Shown here one piece after another: positions 31,357 to 43,773 of a stretch of DNA of 64,000 bases. Position numbers and translations under genes: made by a program. Below the pieces are notes generated by a model that was not told where the DNA came from, searched no databases, and worked only from the letters and a program-made list of their open reading frames with translations. Source of the DNA: Bidens hawaiensis (taxonomy: Eukaryota > Streptophyta > Magnoliopsida > Asterales > Asteraceae); contig JAIQDT010004230.1 in assembly GCA_021521415.1 (NCBI GenBank), positions 186,001 through 250,000 on the forward strand. The letters run 5' to 3'. Within the stretch, counting starts at the first letter, position 1. Each line of letters starts with the position of its first letter.

Positions 31357-34290
31357 TAATTCAAGTTCAAATTCAATACCATGGTGGTCGGGGCTAGTGG
31401 TGTGGTGCGACAGGGACGAGACGGCTAGGGGTGTGGTGCGAGGGTGGCTAGTGGTGTGCGACGGGGACGGACGACGACGGGGGAGGTGCGGCGGTGTGCA
31501 ACGATGAGTGGCGGCGGTGAAGATGGATGGCCGGCGGGTAGGTGGTGAAGATGAGTGATATATATATATATATATATCAAAAAAGTTGTTGATTAGAGTA
31601 AGTAAAGGGAAGATGGAAGGAAGTAGAGGTGTAGAGGAAGAGTGTGGAGAATTCCCGGAGCTGATCGGACTGCCATTTTTCACGGCTAGCCGTTGTTAAA
31701 TCTGACGGTATGGCATAGAAAGAGCTGGCCAACATTAGACAGTGGCACAACAAGCGCAATTTAGTTTTAAGGGCGTTATGGTGCCCCCGCCAATTTTACC
31801 CAAGGAGACAAATCATAGTTTTCTCCTTGTTAAATCCTAGAGAAATATTTGTGGCTTGATTTTCAAAGGAATCTTCTTCATAATGCGACACGGCTTTACC
31901 TTGAGTATAACTTTCAAGAATCTGGTTCTCGAGTTTGTTTCGTTGATGTTCGTGTGTCTGGTAGGAACATGCGATTGGAAAAACTTGAAACCATGTTTGA
32001 CCTCATAAACCAAGTGTAAGTGAAACCAACTCATCAACTCTGCATTATTCCGGTTAATGAATGGTTGGTAAGCTAAGGTTCCCATGTCGAATAGCCAAAT
32101 TATATGTTACCTTCTCAAAGTACTAGATGTCGTTCTTCCGGTTCGCTATACAAACCTTCAAATCTGGCTCATACATCCACGACAGTGACACAATATCACC
32201 CTTAGCAGTTTTTACATTCAAATACTTCTTCTTATGCTTGTTTGACAATTTGGCTTTGTCTTGAATATAATATTGTTATTGAGCACTTATAACTGTCTCA
32301 ATCCATTTGTTAAGCTTTACCGCATAGTAATAAAACAATGTAGGCGATCCGGGAGGCTTAGACACATGTGGAACACTGTCTTTCGCGTTCTCCACTCTTA
32401 GAAGTTATTTACATTAAAATACGTCTCCTTAGCCTTGTTAAAAACATCATCAGTGAAAAACTAAATTCCTTAATCATTGTTGTTGTTCGTATACAAGTTA
32501 GGGTATTCCTCGGCCGTTACATCTTCTATTTCGACCTCGTCATAATACATATTATCAGCATGAATATTCTTACTGACATCATCAAAACAATCTTCAATAT
32601 CCACATGCACCTCTCTCACAAACTTCTCTACCTCTTTCTCATTCATATCGAATAACATGGCGATCTATTCTTTCGATAAACAATGACTAACAAAGTCGCC
32701 TTATCCAATTTCATCTGCATTCACCTGACTTTGAATAAAACCATCCTCATCGTTAAACATAATAGTGTTCACTTTCAATGTATGCTTTAGATGAACTCCT
32801 GGTGAACAATAATCTCCTTACCATATGAACCCCCCCCCCCCCGAGCAAACGAAGGACTAGATGTTGAAGTACCTGGTTGTTTATCAAATTCACCTTGCTC
32901 GGGATCATCGTCATTGTCTGTATTCTTCTTCTTCTTAACATCATCATCTTTACACTGAAGTTGCAGAACCAAATCACCATGCTCTTTGATTTTCTCCCCG
33001 TGAGAAGCAACAAGAGCCTTCAACTCTTTGTTCTCATCATACAAATACTTCATGCCTTTAATCATCTTTATCTGCTCAATTCTCATCTCATCATGTTGTT
33101 GTTGATCTACACTCATTTGATTAGCTTGGAGATGGACCATATTCAGCAAGTAAAACATTTGTTGTTGAAGTGGTAAATTAGGAAACCCAACAGGAATAAG
33201 GAGAAATGGACCTTGAGGTCTCATGAAGCTCAACAATGGTGTAGGAGTACTAACAGTACCAGTAGTAAATGTTTTAGCAGATACAGTTGTTGAAGGAGGA
33301 GATATCGGTGCGTTAATTTATTGGAGAGTAGTCTATGGGATTGAAGACATACGAGGATCCACAGAAACTGTAGTAACAAGTGTAAGAACTGGAGTAGTTT
33401 GCTTAGCAGTAACTGTCACAATCGTTGTCATCTTTTGTCTCTTTGGAACTGGTTGAGAAACACTTATTGGAATGTTAGAAACAGAAGGGTCAAGGTTTTC
33501 AAAAATTACTACCCCTTTGCTTCTTTTCTTTGACTTTCCTTTAGCAGGTTTCTATACCATCACGGCTTTCCCCTTATCTTTTCTACCACCATCAACATTA
33601 CTACCACCAACACCTTCATCTTCTTAGTCTGAATCATCATGCGCCATTGATCGTTTGGAGGTGCATTATAGTTTGGAATGATAAAATGGTCAAATAATAT
33701 CATGTACCTCGTCTTTGTTTCTTCAATCTGCCCCAAATACACCAACGTTTCTTTCATTATGTATATATTCATCGGATGCATAACAATCACATAAGCAAGA
33801 ACAGGTTAGGTCTTTAGGCAAATTGGGTAGCAGCCTGATGATAATCATTTGCAAGAACCTTGTATACATCAACAATTTGTCTTTCTTGTTCGTGCAGTTC
33901 TCCTTCATATGAAAAAATATCGTCTCAGAAAAACGGATGGTCTTGTTGACGATGAGAGCTACTATTGTTGATTGAAGCATGCCTCTACATTTATCATACC
34001 CAACTCTTCTTCCATTAAGGCAATGAATAAGTACATGCATAAGATACTTCTATAGCTCGCACAAATTCTTCTTGTTGTACTAAGACTCGTTAACATTGCC
34101 TTTGTAGTTAATTATTATGAATAGCTCGTTAATTAAATCTTTGTCAAAACAATACGCATTATTGTCATTTTCATGGAACAATAAAATGTCTCTAATAATC
34201 TAAGGAGTGATCACAATATGGTGATTCTGAATAGTGGCCTTGATACTATTCGTAGCTGCTTCATATCCTGCTGTGTTCCAAAATACACAT
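31357..34290. repeat. Tandem duplication, unit A (2.93 kb)
   Basis: The sequence from 31357 (TAATTCAAGTTCAAATTC) is repeated from 34291. The shared part reaches 33374 in unit A; unit A then continues to 34290. The two copies are nearly identical by eye: the frame at 32470-32658 encodes the same residues as 35486-35674. Differences include a block of about 115 bp near 34620-34735 missing from unit A (at about 31692), a 19-bp insertion in unit A near 32056, and one unit less of C in a C-run. A (TA)n run occurs in each copy (31556-31577 and 34463-34503). Confidence 0.9.
31837..34280 (-). pseudogene. Extra ORF of Asteraceae-type copia elements (unit A)
   Basis: Reading down the minus strand: an N-terminal part in broken frames (IRDILLFHENDNNAYCFD, about 34080-34280), then LMHVLIHCLNGRRVGYDK and LLMYTRFLQMIIIRLLPNLP (34040-33720). 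Next come a Gln/Lys-rich coiled-coil-like segment (33236-32787, MRIEQIKMIKGMKYLYDENK) and an acidic tail (32658-32470). The FL.HVLIHCL and FLMY.RF.Q motifs recur at 54955-55329. I recall this ORF as common in Asteraceae genomes next to copia pol; its function is unknown to me. Frameshifts break it. The part below 32470 is unrecognised. Confidence 0.5.
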
Positions 34291-34461
34291 TAATTCAAGT
34301 TCAAATTCAATACCATGGTGGCCGGGGCTAGGGGTGTGGTGCGACGGTGGCTAGTGGTGTGAGACAGGGACGGGACGGCGACGGGGGAGGTGCGTCGGTG
34401 TGCAACGATGAGTGGCGGCGGTGAACATGGGTGGCCGGCGGGTAGGTGGTGAAGATGAGTG

Positions 34462-34497
<36 letters not shown>

Positions 34498-36388
34498 ATA
34501 TATATTAGAATAGTTGTTGATTAGAGTAAGTAAAGGGAAGATGGAAGGAAGTAGAGGTGTAGAGGAAGAGTGTGGAGAATTTCTGGTGGTGATCGGACTA
34601 CCACTTTTCACGGCTAGCCGTTTTTCTAAGCTCATGAAAAAGAAAAAAAAAACAGAATGGCACAAATATATCACCTAATTTTATTTTGTTAAATGTCAAA
34701 AACACCCTCCAACTTAACAGACATTAACTGTTAAATTTGACGGTATGGCATAGAAAGAGCCTGCCAACATTAGACAGTGGCACAACAAGCGCAATTTAAT
34801 TTTAAGGGCGTTATGGTACCCCCTCCAATATTACCCAAGGAGGCCAATCATAGTTTTCTCCCTATTAAATCCTTGAGAAATATTTGTGGCTTGATTTTCA
34901 AAGGAATCTTCTTCATAATGCGATGCGGCTTTACCTTGAGTATAACTTTCAAGAATCTGGTTCTCGAGTTTGTTTCGTTGATGTTTGTGTGTCTGGTAGG
35001 AACATGCGATTGGAAAAACTTAAAACCTTGCTTAACTTCATAAACCAAGTGTCTGTGAAACCAACTCATCAACTCTGCATTATTCCGGTTAAGGTTCCCA
35101 TGTCGAATAGCCAAATTATATGTTACCTTCTCAAAGTACTAGATGTCGTTCTTCCGGTTCGCTATACAAACCTTCAAATCTGGCTCATACATCCACGACA
35201 GTGACACAATATCACCCTTAGCAGTTTTTACATTCAAATACTTCTTCTTATGCTTGTTTGACAATTTGGCTTTGTCTTGAATATAATATTGTTATTGAGC
35301 ACTTATAACTGTCTCAATCCATTTGTTAAGCTTTACCGCATAGTAATAAAACAATGTAGGCGATCCGGGAGGCTTAGACACATGTGGAACACTGTCTTTC
35401 GCGTTCTCCACTCTTAGAAGTTATTTACATTAAAATACGTCTCCTTAGCCTTGTTAAAAACATCATCAGTGAAAAACTAAATTCCTTAATCATTGTTGTT
35501 GTTCGTATACAAGTTAGGGTATTCCTCGGCCGTTACATCTTCTATTTCGACCTCGTCATAATACATATTATCAGCATGAATATTCTTACTGACATCATCA
35601 AAACAATCTTCAATATCCACATGCACCTCTCTCACAAACTTCTCTACCTCTTTCTCATTCATATCGAATAACATGGCGATCTATTCTTTCGATAAACAAT
35701 GACTAACAAAGTCGCCTTATCCAATTTCATCTGCATTCACCTGACTTTGAATAAAACCATCCTCATCGTTAAACATAATAGTGTTCACTTTCAATGTATG
35801 CTTTAGATGAACTCCTGGTGAACAATAATCTCCTTACCATATGAACCCCCCCCCCCCGAGCAAACGAAGGACTAGATGTTGAAGTACCTGGTTGTTTATC
35901 AAATTCACCTTGCTCGGGATCATCGTCATTGTCTGTATTCTTCTTCTTCTTAACATCATCATCTTTACACTGAAGTTGCAGAACCAAATCACCATGCTCT
36001 TTGATTTTCTCCCCGTGAGAAGCAACAAGAGCCTTCAACTCTTTGTTCTCGTCATACAAATACTTCATGCCTTTAATCATCTTTATCTGCTCAATTCTCA
36101 TCTTATCATGTTGTTGTTGATCTACACTCATTTAATTAGCTAGGAGATGGACCATATTCAGAAAGTAAAACATTTGTTGTTGAAGTGGTAAATTAGGAAA
36201 CCCAACTGGAATAAGGAGAAATGGACCTTTAGGTCTCATGAAGCTCAACAATGGTGTAGGAGTACTAACAGTACCAGTAGTAAATGTTTTAGCATATACA
36301 GTTGTTAAAGGAGGAGATTTCGGTGCATTAATTTATTGGAGAGTAGTCTATAGGATTGAAGACATAGAGGATCCACAGAAATTGTAGT
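34291..36388. repeat. Tandem duplication, unit B (truncated)
   Basis: Second copy, ending abruptly at the start of the copia 3 LTR (36389) at a point corresponding to 33374 in unit A. The missing 0.9 kb of the unit is not found after copia 3, so the far flank was deleted. Confidence 0.88.
35486..36131 (-). pseudogene. Extra ORF, C-terminal part (unit B)
   Basis: Copy of the coiled-coil-like and acidic segments of unit A. The frame 36131-35769 is longer than in A because a one-base change in the C-run (near 35850) joins the two frames differently. The upstream part is missing because of truncation by copia 3. Confidence 0.5.
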
Positions 36389-37448
36389 TGTTGGATTTAA
36401 TGGTCGGTTCGGGTCAAGTCAACGCGGACCGACCTGAATGTGACCCGGACTGAGTTACGCCGGGGGTAACGAGATATAAACCCACTTAAATGTTAATTGG
36501 GCTTGACACAATCATTTAGATGGACCGGACAACGGTTAAAGGCTTTGTTTGGTTAATTGGGCTTAAGCCCAATAATATTACTATATATAGTATATGATAA
36601 TATTATTGATAGATAACCTTAAAACAACAAACCCTAATATCCTCTACTGTCCCGGCGCCGAATTCCGGCCAAATCGGTTTTCCGACGAGTCCGTTCCGGC
36701 CGCCGCATACCCACTACAGCCACCTCAAGTTGTTCTCCAGTCACCGCAAGAACCACCGCAGCTCTATATAAGCTCCGTTGGTGTTGAGACCTCAAATCTC
36801 GATTTTCCGACGACATGGTTCTAATCCGGCAGGCTCGTTTTTCCGGCGAGTGTGTTTCCGGTGATTTGCTGCTGCTAAGGTCTACTGTTATCAACCTGGT
36901 GCTGTCCTAGTTGCCGTCCGATAACCACCACCTTCACCTGCAGCCGCCGGCGCTTATTTCCGGTAGCTCGTGTTTCTGGTGAGCCTATTTCCGGCCACTA
37001 AACGACCACCACAGTTAAGCCGCCTTCTCCGCCAGCTATTTGCACCATCTAAGCTGCAATGTAGCTGGTTTACTTTGGTTGTTGAGCTGTTGCCCGTGTC
37101 CGATCCCTGCCGGAATATCCGCCGCCGCCGCCGCCGGAGTTACTGGTTGTTGATTGTGTCTCATCTAGCTTGCCTCGTTAACCTTTGGTGTCTTCCCGGT
37201 TTCGATAACCGAGGTATATCGACAAACTATAAACTATGGTTGTTTATTTATTATTTATCGTGCTCATATTAGTTGTAACCGGAGATCCAAGTTCGGGTTT
37301 TTGGTTCGTTTATTTCCGCTGCGTTTTTATAACTCGTTTATATCTTTGATTATTAATATTGATTAATAACTATTGAAACGAAATAATTACTAAAACGGGT
37401 TTAAAAGGTTTATCCGTTTTCGTTCCGAACCACCGTTGAAACCCAACA
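36389..37448 (+). repeat. Copia 3 5' LTR, 1060 bp
   Basis: Starts TGTTGGATTTAATGG and ends GAAACCCAACA. Three parts: an A/T-rich U3 with TATATATAG (about 36580), a GC-rich region of repeated TTCCGG motifs with a CCG trinucleotide run (37116-37133), and an A/T-rich end. It is far longer than the LTRs of copia 1 and 2. Confidence 0.9.
36650..36995 (+). repeat. TTCCGG motif cluster in the copia 3 LTR
   Basis: TTCCGG, TTCCGAC or TTTCCGGYGAG-like motifs occur about ten times, including AATTCCGGCC, TTTTCCGACGAG, TTTTTCCGGCGAG, GTTTCCGGTGA and ATTTCCGGTAGC. Several carry a following GCTCG or GAG. They lie downstream of the TATA region, in the transcribed R/U5 part if that TATA is used. Confidence 0.7.
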
Positions 37449-37449
37449 G

Positions 37450-37461
37450 TGGTATCAGAGC
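37450..37461 (+). other. Copia 3 primer binding site
   Basis: TGGTATCAGAGC, an exact complement of the plant initiator-Met tRNA 3' end, one base after the LTR. Confidence 0.93.
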
Positions 37462-38807
37462 CGCGGTTACAACGTACGAGTCGATCCCGGTTCGTTTAAA
37501 ACCGGATCTACATCTTAAACTTTAAATCGTTTAAAGTTTTGATCTAGATTTGTTTTCGGGTAATTTTAGATTTGGTCAAAGTTTTGTTTATTTTATTTGA
37601 CCATGTCAAAACGACCCGAAATTTTATTTATTTTGAATATGTAAATCCGGCCCCGACCTATGTTTGTTTGGTTGTGTTTGGTGTTTGAGCTTGTTTTGGC
37701 CATATGGATGGTTCAAAAGTTGTAAAAGGTTATTATTTATTTTTCGGTTTTCTTTTGGCCATAAAGATGGTTCAAATTTGTAATATGGCAAATTATTGTT
37801 AGTTTATAAATTTGTAATTAAGAAGACGCGAAGATAACCGAGGACGAGCTCAAGGACTTCTTGGAGTTAGTGGGAGTTCGGACTAGATGACGGGATGCAC
37901 GGACAATTCCTTCCTTGTGGTTGTTTGTGTTGTGAACCCCTTGACCCGATCGGTCTCCCTAATTGGCTCTAGTGAGACCGATCACCTTTTGGCCATAAGG
38001 ATTTACATATTATTTGCTATTGTGGTTGCTTGGATTGTTTATAATAAGATTATAATATCACCGACCTAATACCAAATAAATTTGAAAATAAACATTTTAT
38101 TAACCGATTATGTTTTGCAAATTAAAGGCGTTTTGATTTCCAAAACTAATAACTTAATAGATTTCTATTAACTTAAAATTGGTTAGTCATATCGCGACAA
38201 ACATAGTTTTTAATAGGTTATTTAAAACTAAGTGTCCTGAGAGATGAAAGGGTTCATCAATTCGTCCCGATAATAAATACAGTAAAATTTGACTTTTACT
38301 CTATTTGGTAATTTAAAATTAATCCCAATTTAAAACCAATAGTTTATGCCAATCCTACTACAAGTCACACTTGAGGCATACTGCGAAATTTCGAGTGTTT
38401 GGAGCTACAACATCGCACTTGTTTTCTAGCCTATCCCATCAAGGTGAAAGCGTTTCGTTGACACATCCGGCCCTTTCACACGTCAGTGTACTAGGACAAC
38501 TATTACTTTACTCTCCTGTTATGTGTTAAAGCTGTCTGGAGACTTAAAGTGGGCAAAGATGAGACTAAACGTATCTATACAGACAATCTTTGTCTCTATA
38601 GGTCTCATAACCGAGAATTTTGCTCTATTCACAATTGACAATCGTTGTCAGTCTGCCTAACCACTTATTAATGTTGTGTGCTACAGCTACCTTTAATAAC
38701 TGGAAGCCGGATTCTCATGCTCCTATTTCATTAATGTTATTGGGTCATTAATAATGGGACTACAACGTCGAAAATACTAATTAAATTTACTTTTGCTTAT
38801 TAATCAG

Positions 38808-39690
38808 ATGTCGTCAAACGAAAACTCACCCTACGCCCTTAAGACTATCCTTGAGAAGGATAAACTGAACGGTACCAACTTCATCGAATGGCACCGCAAC
38901 TTGAGACTTGTTCTCACCATGGCAAAGCGCCTGTATGTTCTCGATGGACCTGTTCCAACCGAGCCTGAAAACAACACAGCTGCTGCTCGAAAAGTTCTTG
39001 AGAAGCATAAGGATAACTCGGATGAGGTCTCCTGTATTATGCTAGCCACCATGACTTCTGAGCTTGCTAAAGGCTTGGAAGACTTTGGTGCCTATCAGAT
39101 GCTTGAGCAACTCAAGGGCATGTTCCAGAAACAAGCCCGTCAAGAACGTTTCGACACCATGAAACAACTCATTAGTTGCAAGATGGCAGAGGGGTCTCCC
39201 GTCAGTGCGCATGTTCTTAGGGGCACATCGATCAGCTCAAGAAACTTGATTATCCCATGCTAGATGAGATGGCATCTGATTTCATCCTTAACTCTCTCCC
39301 CAGCTCATACGACCAGTTCGTAATGAATTTCAACATGAATGGCTGGGTGAAGACAGTGCCGGAGCTTCATAACATGCTCAAGACGGCTGAGATGAAAATT
39401 CCTTCAAGGACCAATCAAGTTCTGAAGATTCGATCTGCTGGTGTCAAGAAGCCTAATCCCAAGAACCGGGGTTATAAGGGTAAAGGAAAGAAGAATGTTA
39501 CCATTGCTTCCCCTCGTGCCACCAATGCTAACAAAGGGGTTCCAAAGATACCACCGCCGCCCCCTGAGGAGCGCAGGTGCTACCGATGCAACCAAATGGG
39601 ACACTGGATGCGAAACTGTCCCGAATACCTTGCTGAGATCAAGATGAAGAGAGCAAATGGTGAAGGCTCTTCTCGAGGTATTTTCATATA
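38808..39690 (+). pseudogene. Copia 3 gag
   Basis: ATG at 38808 (MSSNENSPYALKTIL), gag domain with FIEWHRNLRLVL, a frameshift near 39235, then MASDFILNSLPSSYDQFV, a basic stretch (NPKNRGYKGKGKK) and the zinc knuckle CYRCNQMGHWMRNC with all ligands. The 1.35 kb between the LTR and gag is leader without a recognised gene. Confidence 0.88.
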
Positions 39691-39699
39691 CGTTATTAA

Positions 39700-40651
39700 A
39701 CTTTTCACTGTTTCTAGCAACACATGGGTATTTGATACCGGATGTGGTTTCCACATCGTTAATGTCTTGCAGGAGCCTGAGAAATGGATAAAACTGAATA
39801 AAGGCAGCATGGAACTCATCGTTGGAGATGAGAAGACAGTACCAGTTCTGGAAACTGGAGTATTTCGTTTTACTTGTCCATCTGACCTAGTTTTTCATTT
39901 GAATAATTGTTTGTATGCTACTGGTTTGACCAGAAACATCGTTTCAGTTTTGTTGTTGTTTGAACAAGGTTTTAAGTACGTTTTCATTGGCATGGTTATT
40001 TCTACTTACTTAAATGATGTCTTTTATTTTGAGGCTAAACCTCGAAATGGTATTTATGAGATATATGTTCAAACTAATAATAACGTATATATAATCTTTC
40101 AAAACGTATCAGATCTGGCATCAACGATACATTTCTATGGCATTACCGACTTGGCCATATAAGCAAGACAAGAGTTAAAAGACTCCAATCCGAAGGGATT
40201 CTTGAATCAAATGGACCGGACTCTTTTGACAATTGCAAGTCTTGCTTAGCTGGCAAACTCGCCAAAGACTCCTTCACTCATAAAAGTGAACGACCAACAG
40301 ATCTGTTAGATACATACTGATGTATGTGGACCTTTCAGAACCATGACTAGAAACCATGAAAGATACTTCATTTCCTTTATCGACGATTATAGTCGATACG
40401 CTTATGTGTATCTTATGAAACACAAGCATGAAACTTTTGAAAGGTTCAAAGAGTTTCAAAACGAAGTGGAAAACCAACTTGGTAAAACCATTAAGATACT
40501 TCGATCAGATCGAGGTGTAGAGTATCTCAGCTCAGAGTTCATCACTCATCTAAAAGAGCGTGGAATTGTTTCACAGCTCACTCCACCTGGCACACCCCAA
40601 CATAATGGCGTGAGCGAGAGAAGGAATCGAACTTTGCTAAACATGGTTTGA
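39700..40651 (+). pseudogene. Copia 3 protease and integrase
   Basis: WVFDTGCGFHIVN is the protease active site (DTG). GAG-pre-integrase follows with CKSCLAGKLAKDSFTH. Integrase: DVCGPFRTM (stops nearby), FISFIDDYSRYAYVYLM, ILRSDRGVEYLSSEF and TPQHNGVSERRNRTLLNMV, ending in a stop. One frame change at about 40160 and stops around 40320. Confidence 0.87.
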
Positions 40652-42070
40652 TCGATGATGTGTAGAACCAACTTGCCTCACTCCCTTTTAGAGTTTCGCC
40701 CTTATGACCGTTTCCCGCATTCGTCAAATACTACTACCAAAGCGGTTATTACTTCTTTCATCCTAATACAAATATGATTTCTATTAAGAGGAAAGACCAC
40801 TTCCTCGAGAAAGAATTTCTCGATCGTGGAACTGGAGATTATTTTGTCGATCTTGAAGAAATTCAAGAACCACAAACAACCGCTGAGAAGCTAGAGTGTC
40901 TGATCAACAAGTTGTTGTTGCTGATACATCAGACATGAACACGAGCGTTCGCAGAAGTACTAGGACTCTCGCACCCAATCCTAGATACTTATGGCATATG
41001 GATGTTCCGGAAGTCTTATTAGTAGCCGAGTCTGGCGACGAAGCTACTACCTACATATCTGCAATCCTGGATCCGGAATCTGAGAAACGGCGAGATGCCA
41101 TGAACGCCGAGATGCAATCTATTCATGACAATCAAGTCTAGAACTTGATTGAGCTACCCCCCGAAGGTCAGGCAATAGGGAGCAAATGAATTTTAAGCAA
41201 GCATCTCGAAGCTGGAATCTTCACTTGAGGAGAAAATCAAAGAGTTTGGTTTTATCAACAATGAAGACGAGCCTTGTGTTTACAGAAAGGCTAGTGGGAG
41301 CACTATATCATTCCTCATCTTGTATGTGTATGATATACTGATAATTGGAAACAACATTCCTATGCTTAAGGGAGTTAATCACTGGTTGGAATCTTGTTTT
41401 ACAATGAAAGATCTTAGAGAAGCTGCTTATATTCTGGGAATCGAGATCTACCGAGATATATCTAATCGATTTCTAGGGCTAAGTCAAAGTACATACATAA
41501 GAATGGTCATGACACACTTCTCAATGAACAACTCCAAGATAGGATTTGTTCCATTGCTAAAGGAACCGTTTTAGCAAATCGCAATATCCGGCAACGGACA
41601 TTGAGACAAAGCACATGCAAGCAATTCCATATGCCTCAGCGATTGGCTCTGTCATGTATGCTATATTATGCACTAGACTTGACGTCTCGTAAGCGTGTTT
41701 GGAGGAGTGGAAGAGGAGCTCATTGTAAGATGTTACACTGACGCTAATTTCCAAAATGACCGAGATGTTTCTCACTCATAATCTGCTTGGATGAAGAAAT
41801 TCATAGCCAACCTCGATCTAATTCCAGGTTTAGGAAAAATGATCGACGTGATATGTGATAACACAGGTGCTATTGCTTAAGCCAAAGAGCCCAATTATCA
41901 TCACATGGCCAAGCACATTTTTAGTTCCACTATATACGAGAAATACTGGAACGATGTGACATCATAATAAGCAAAGTAGACACAGATCAAAAACTAGCCG
42001 ACTCGTTCACTAAGCCGATGACTAAGGAAAAGCATACAGATGCTATCGGGCTTAGACTTGCTAGTGTTTT
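40652..42070 (+). pseudogene. Copia 3 RT and RNase H remnants with an internal deletion
   Basis: The linker and RT start are at 40896-41141 (RRDAMNAEMQSIHDNQV). Around 41165-41200 the sequence jumps from the RT N-terminus to its C-terminal part (EFGFINNEDEPCVYRKASGS), so most of the palm is deleted. The catalytic motif reads LYVYDILIIGN instead of YVDD. Then FTMKDLREAAYILGIEIYRD follows, and RNase H pieces with ICDNTGAI, KHIF and DSFTKPMTKEKH in shifting frames. Confidence 0.82.
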
Positions 42071-42921
42071 ATTTTGATTTAGTATTTGGATGTATGAACA
42101 TATAAATAGTTGTACTTTTCAGTTCACCTTTGATTTAATGGTTAAATGCAAACGTTGAATGATACAACTGTGTTCTTTTTAATACGTTTAATTCCTGAAT
42201 ATTGTATTCTAAATTATCCGTAGTCGGTCAGACTCGTGGGAATGATTCTGAATTAAGACTATTCTGACTTTGGACTCAAGCAGTTGACTTCCAAACTCAC
42301 AGACCTCATTATGAATGACGTTGGATGTAACTCGCATCAAATCATCTTCATGGATCTTGATCATAAGATGTTTTGATAATAGTATGCTCATTTAGTATCC
42401 TAGACCTGAGATACATATTAGAACTTTCATTTACTGAGGAATATTCTTTGATCATGTCAACCGCTGTTGCGTAACTGCCAGCCATAAAGGCATTGATTGG
42501 GAATGTTCTGGAGTTCAGTGGGAGTTGTATGTAGTTAAGATGGGATTCTGTACTCTTACATTAAGATGTAACAGTTAGACATATTGGTGCCCTCGTTGAT
42601 TCAAACTGGTAAAGTGTGAGGCCTCACCCAAACTTACCGTGTGTTTGAATGGACCACTTTGATTCTATATTGAGAACTACAATAATTGAACAGTGTATGA
42701 GATTGATTTGATCCATGTCTCATTGTTCAATTGATGTCTTATACAGAAAGGATAGATGACAACGATTACTATAAATTCATTATCTTGCAATAAGGTATTC
42801 CAAGATACTTTGGTTATGGATTTAAAAATGTCATATTTAGTTGGGGACAGCTATGTGTAGCTAGAACGCCTCTAGCTGTTAGCGTTGTGATACTTGTCCC
42901 AAATCCGTCCAAGTGGGAGAC
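42071..42921 (+). other. Copia 3 3' leader and polypurine tract
   Basis: Noncoding tail between the RNase H end and the 3' LTR. The polypurine tract AAGTGGGAGAC lies at 42911-42921, directly before the LTR. Confidence 0.7.
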
Positions 42922-43228
42922 TGTTGGATTTAATGGTCGGTTCGGGTCAAGTCAACGCGGACCGATCCGAATGTGACCCGGACTGAGTTACACCGGGGGT
43001 AACGAGATATAAACCCACTTAAATGTTAATTGGGCTCGACACAATCATTTAGATTGACCGGACAATGGTTAAAGGCTTTATTTGGTTAATTGGGCTCAAG
43101 CCCAATTGGTTTAATTTGATTAAACCCTAATAATATTACTATATATATAGTATATGATAATATTATTGATAGATAACCTTAAAACAACAAACCCTAATAT
43201 CCTCTACTGTTCCGACGCCGAATTCCGG
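42922..43228 (+). repeat. Copia 3 3' LTR, truncated
   Basis: Begins TGTTGGATTTAATGG and follows the 5' LTR through AATTCCGG. It contains a 20-bp stretch (TTGGTTTAATTTGATTAAAC) not in the 5' LTR near 43108-43128. After 43228 the sequences diverge. Confidence 0.88.
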
Positions 43229-43763
43229 TAAACATCACAGATCCGATTTTATTGCCGGAATAACAATAAAGTCAGTTCCGACAGGGACACAGCCGCTGAC
43301 CGTCGGTTCCGACCGGGACAAATTTAGCGCAATCCGGTCGCCTCCTCACTTTTACGAACACACTCCCTCGGATCCGCCATTAACATGACCATATGTTGCT
43401 TGATCGTTGGATGAAAAAAATGTCGGATGTCGGAAAATAAGTATGGGACCGCCAGTTCTCATCGTGGACATTCTGGGAAGTTTTCTAACACATAGACATT
43501 TCTTTAAGATGTGAGTAAAGGATGGACAATCCGGGTATTTTCCTTTTTAGAAATGAGTTGACTGTCTTGGGATAAACGGCATTGCATGGATTTAGGTCTT
43601 GGATAAACAAAAGAAATGGAAGGTATTGTTAGGCTTAATGTAGTGGGCAGAAAATCCAGGCGACAAGGGGCGATTTGGGGGGGAGGGGCGATTTTTGGGC
43701 GAAATGGTTTTATTATTATTATAATACTGTGTGTGTGTGTGATATATACATATATATATATGT
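43229..43763. other. Intergenic, no feature recognised
   Basis: Some further CCGG/TTCCGAC motifs occur up to about 43330 and may be a divergent LTR remainder. Then G-rich tracts (GGGGGGGAGGGGCG near 43677) and TG/TA microsatellites (43725-43760). Confidence 0.4.
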
Positions 43764-43773
43764 ATTATATTAC

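Larger units (their letters stand above)
36389..43228 (+). mobile_element. Copia 3: Ty1-copia retrotransposon with a long LTR
   Basis: The 5' LTR (1060 bp), primer binding site, gag, protease, integrase, RT and RNase H remnants, polypurine tract and the first 307 bp of the 3' LTR are in order. The 3' LTR loses similarity at about 43229, so the right end and target duplication are gone. The coding part is badly broken, and most of the RT palm is deleted near 41165-41200. Confidence 0.9.

Noticed and set aside
31321..31683. 120-codon Ser/Pro/Thr-rich minus frame as a cell-wall or signal protein
   Set aside because: Derived from a GC-rich repeat and a TA run, duplicated with the tandem unit, no conserved domain.
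33223..33456. Val/Gly-rich plus-strand frame
   Set aside because: Opposite the extra ORF, low complexity, not repeated as a frame in unit B.
37105..37140. CpG-island promoter of a host gene around the CCG run
   Set aside because: It lies inside the copia 3 LTR, bounded by the primer binding site.
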